Source: CAUZWH01 sp965224275
GTDB taxonomy: Bacteria > Pseudomonadota > Alphaproteobacteria > SHVV01
Direction of reading: 5' to 3'
Assembly (NCBI GenBank): GCA_965224275.1
Contig: CBDCYR010000015.1
Span: 62,001 to 126,000, forward strand
Length of the DNA stretch: 64,000 nucleotides
Below, piece after piece: positions 61,592 to 64,000 of the stretch. The notes under the pieces were generated by a model that was not told where the DNA came from, searched no databases, and saw only the letters and a list, made by a program, of their open reading frames with translations. The translations under genes and the position numbers were made by a program. How positions within the stretch are numbered: position 1 is the stretch's first letter; every line of letters starts with the position of its first letter.

Positions 61592-62932
61592 ATGTTGCAA
61601 GACGCCGACCGCATCTTCACCAACCTCTACGGATTTCAGAGCTGGCAGCTTAGTGCCGCGCGCGCACGTGGCGATTGGGACGGGACCAAGGACCTTATCG
61701 CTAGAGGCCGAGACGCAATTATCGATGAGGTAAAGGAATCGGGCCTGCGCGGGCGCGGCGGCGCCGGTTTTCCAACCGGGCTCAAGATGTCTTTCATGCC
61801 CAAGGAATCCGACGGCCGACCCTCCTACTTAGTTGTCAACGCTGATGAGGGTGAGCCCGGCACCTGTAAAGATCGCGATCTCATGCGCCACGATCCGCAC
61901 AAGCTGTTGGAAGGCTGCTTGATCGCCGGCGCAGCCATGAATGCGGTCGCTTCATACATCTATATCCGGGGTGAGTTCTATCGCGAGGCGGAGGTACTTG
62001 AAGCGGCTGTCGCCGAGGCCTACGAAGCGGGTCTGATCGGTAAGAACGCCTGCGGTTCTGGGTTCGATCACGACATTTGCATCCATCGTGGATCGGGCGC
62101 CTATATCGCCGGTGAGGAAACCGGCTTGATCGAGAGCCTCGAGGGGCGCAAAGCGCAACCGCGATTGAAGCCGCCATTCCCGGCCGCGGTTGGCCTATGG
62201 GGGTGTCCGACGACAGTCAATAATGTCGAGACCATTGCGGTCATCCCGACGATCCTGCGACGCGGGTCTTCGTGGTTTGCCGGGTTTGGTCGGCCCAATA
62301 ATGCCGGCACCAAGGTCTTTTGTATCTCCGGCCACGTTGAACAGCCGTGCAATGTCGAAGAGGAAATGAGCATCCCGCTCAAGGAACTCATTGACAAGCA
62401 TGCCGGTGGGGTGCGCGGTGGCTGGGATAATCTGCTGGCGATCATCCCGGGCGGGTCTTCGGTGCCGCTTCTGCCGAAATCGATCTGCGACACCGTGTTA
62501 ATGGATTTCGACGCCCTCAAGGACGTCAACTCCGGGCTTGGCACAGCCGCCGTCATCGTGATGGACAAATCGACCGATCTGGTGGCCGCGATCGCGCGCC
62601 TCGCCAAGTTCTACATGCACGAGAGTTGCGGTCAGTGCACGCCGTGCCGTGAGGGAACCGGTTGGATGTGGCGGGTCATGGAGCGCATGGCATCGGCTAA
62701 GGCCGAAATCGGTGAGATCGACATGCTGCTCGATGTCGCGAGCCAGATTGAGGGGCACACCATTTGTGCCCATGGCGATGCCTCGGCGTGGCCCATTCAA
62801 GGCCTGTTTCGACACTTCCGACCAATGGTTGAAGAACGCCTTCTCGCTTACACCAACAGCCAATCCGGCGCGCATCGGGCGCCGATATGCCGCGGTGGCA
62901 TAGGACACTGCAATGCCGACTCTGATCGTTGA
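61592..62932 (+). CDS. nuoF: NADH-quinone oxidoreductase subunit F
   Basis: The 446-residue 51-kDa subunit has GRGGAGFPTGLKMSF and NADEGEPGTCKDRD for FMN/NADH binding and ESCGQCTPCREGTGW for the N3 cluster. ATG 61592 is favoured over the TTG at 61586. The last ~20 residues (GAHRAPICRGGIG onward) are not typical and the gene overlaps nuoG by 20 bases; the end may have been changed by a late frameshift. Confidence 0.95.
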   Translation: MLQDADRIFTNLYGFQSWQLSAARARGDWDGTKDLIARGRDAIIDEVKESGLRGRGGAGFPTGLKMSFMPKESDGRPSYLVVNADEGEPGTCKDRDLMRHDPHKLLEGCLIAGAAMNAVASYIYIRGEFYREAEVLEAAVAEAYEAGLIGKNACGSGFDHDICIHRGSGAYIAGEETGLIESLEGRKAQPRLKPPFPAAVGLWGCPTTVNNVETIAVIPTILRRGSSWFAGFGRPNNAGTKVFCISGHVEQPCNVEEEMSIPLKELIDKHAGGVRGGWDNLLAIIPGGSSVPLLPKSICDTVLMDFDALKDVNSGLGTAAVIVMDKSTDLVAAIARLAKFYMHESCGQCTPCREGTGWMWRVMERMASAKAEIGEIDMLLDVASQIEGHTICAHGDASAWPIQGLFRHFRPMVEERLLAYTNSQSGAHRAPICRGGIGHCNADSDR

Positions 62933-64000
62933 TGGCGAGGAAATTACCGTCCACCCGGGAATGACGGTCCTGCAGGCGTGTGAGGTAGCCGGTAAGGAAA
63001 TCCCTCGCTTTTGCTATCACGAGCGTCTGTCTGTCGCCGGCAACTGCCGCATGTGCCTGGTCGAAATGGAAAAATCGCCGAAGCCAATTGCCTCCTGCGC
63101 GATGCCGGCCGGCGACGGGATGGTTATCCACACCAACACGCCGCTTGTGAAACGCGCGCGCGAGGGTGTGATGGAGTTCCTGTTGATCAATCATCCGCTC
63201 GATTGCCCGATTTGCGATCAAGGCGGTGAGTGCGATTTGCAGGACCAGGCCATGGTCTATGGCAAGGGCCTGAGCCGCTATTTCGAACACAAGCGTGCGG
63301 TAGACGAAAAAAACTTAGGCCCGCTTGTTAAAACCGAGATGACGCGGTGTATCCACTGTACGCGTTGCGTTCGCTTCGCGACCGAGATCGCCGGTGTGGA
63401 AATGTTGGGCGCCACCGGTCGCGGCGAGGACATGGAAATCAGCAACTATGTCGAGCGCGCGATGGATTCCGAACTCTCTGGCAACGTCATTGACCTTTGC
63501 CCGGTCGGGGCGCTGACCTCGAAGCCGTATGCGTTTTCGGCCCGGCCTTGGGAGCTGCGCAAGACCGAAACGATCGACGCCCATGATGCGGTTGGATCGA
63601 ACGTGCGGGTGGATGCGCGGGGTCGCGAGATCATGCGGGTGTTGCCCAGGTTGCACGAAGATGTCAACGAGGAGTGGATCTCCGACAAAACCCGTTTCGC
63701 GGCTGACGGCCTAACCCGCCAGCGGCTCGATCGACCCTTCGTCCGTCGCAACGGTCGTCTGGAAAGCGCGAGCTGGGCCGAAGCGTTTGCCGCAATCGCC
63801 GATCGGATGAGCAGTGTGGCGGGCGACAAGATTGCTGCCATTGCTGGTGATCTTGCAGACGCCGAATCGATGGTGGCGCTTAGAGAACTGATGGGCGCAC
63901 TTGGATCGCCAAATCTCGACTGCCGGCAAGACGGCGCCAAGCTCGATGCGACGAAAAGGGCGAGCTATCTGTTCAACACCACGATCGCCGGGATCGACTC
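62913..64000 (+). CDS. nuoG: NADH-quinone oxidoreductase subunit G, 3'-truncated by window edge
   Basis: From ATG 62913 the frame is open to the window end (over 360 codons). It shows the N-terminal [2Fe-2S] ferredoxin domain (FCYHERLSVAGNCRMCLVEME-type, with Cys spaced as usual), CPICDQGGECDLQD, TRCIHCTRCVRF and DLCPVGALTSKPY for the Fe-S clusters, then the start of the molybdopterin-oxidoreductase-like region. Its start overlaps the nuoF end. The C-terminal part lies outside the window. Confidence 0.95.
   Translation, partial: MPTLIVDGEEITVHPGMTVLQACEVAGKEIPRFCYHERLSVAGNCRMCLVEMEKSPKPIASCAMPAGDGMVIHTNTPLVKRAREGVMEFLLINHPLDCPICDQGGECDLQDQAMVYGKGLSRYFEHKRAVDEKNLGPLVKTEMTRCIHCTRCVRFATEIAGVEMLGATGRGEDMEISNYVERAMDSELSGNVIDLCPVGALTSKPYAFSARPWELRKTETIDAHDAVGSNVRVDARGREIMRVLPRLHEDVNEEWISDKTRFAADGLTRQRLDRPFVRRNGRLESASWAEAFAAIADRMSSVAGDKIAAIAGDLADAESMVALRELMGALGSPNLDCRQDGAKLDATKRASYLFNTTIAGID

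Overview
The window looks like a chromosomal segment of a free-living alphaproteobacterium, probably Rhodospirillales-like. The reasons are the high-GC coding style, the order tig-clpP-clpX-lon-hup followed by tRNA genes and nuoABCDEFG with split nuoC and nuoD, and the abundance of Liv-type transporters and catabolic paralogues. No rRNA, CRISPR array, phage or plasmid replication module was seen.

Region 1 (1-9.8 kb, + strand) is a catabolic and uptake cluster. It holds an ACMSD-like amidohydrolase (cut by the window edge), a two-domain VOC/extradiol-dioxygenase-like protein, a C-C-hydrolase-like alpha/beta hydrolase and a complete Liv-type ABC importer (binding protein, two ATPases, two permeases). 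The set suggests decarboxylation, ring cleavage and hydrolysis of an imported aromatic or similar acid. An unusual fusion protein carrying a Lon substrate-binding domain, and a GNAT acetyltransferase, follow. Region 2 (9.8-19.8 kb) is mainly a minus-strand set: MmgE/PrpD, acyl-CoA dehydrogenase, [IS5-family copy 1], CaiB/BaiF CoA-transferase, amidohydrolase and two more alpha/beta hydrolases. Divergent from it are a dienelactone hydrolase-SnoaL fusion and an O-methyltransferase.

Region 3 (19.8-24.6 kb) is the least conventional part. It has a FecR-domain secreted protein with a Gly-rich tail, an AT-rich intergenic region with CRP-like palindromes, a decayed IS5-type transposase, and three small paralogous proteins sharing a DYSD...RE...YL signature around a Rieske-like ferredoxin with an altered first cluster motif. 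Region 4 (24.7-40.6 kb) has more catabolic genes: NicX-like dioxygenase, second Liv-type binding protein, orphan molybdenum hydroxylase large subunit, MaoC protein, second VOC protein and two amidohydrolases. It also shows strong decay: a frameshifted D-aminoacylase-like gene, a frameshifted aldehyde dehydrogenase, a DUF1194 gene broken by an IS256 relic, and a Rap1a/Tai-like gene split by IS5-family copy 2.

Region 5 (40.6-64 kb) is mostly core: amidase, methyltransferase, NAD(P)H-hydrate repair enzyme, malonyl-CoA decarboxylase, an AceE/transketolase-like ThDP enzyme, tRNA-Leu, the tig-clpP-clpX-lon proteostasis block, HU, tRNA-Val, IS5-family copy 3, a lipocalin-like protein, tRNA-Asp and nuoA to nuoG (nuoG cut by the window end). 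Functional statements rest on motif recognition by eye; substrates of the catabolic genes are not determined by the sequence.
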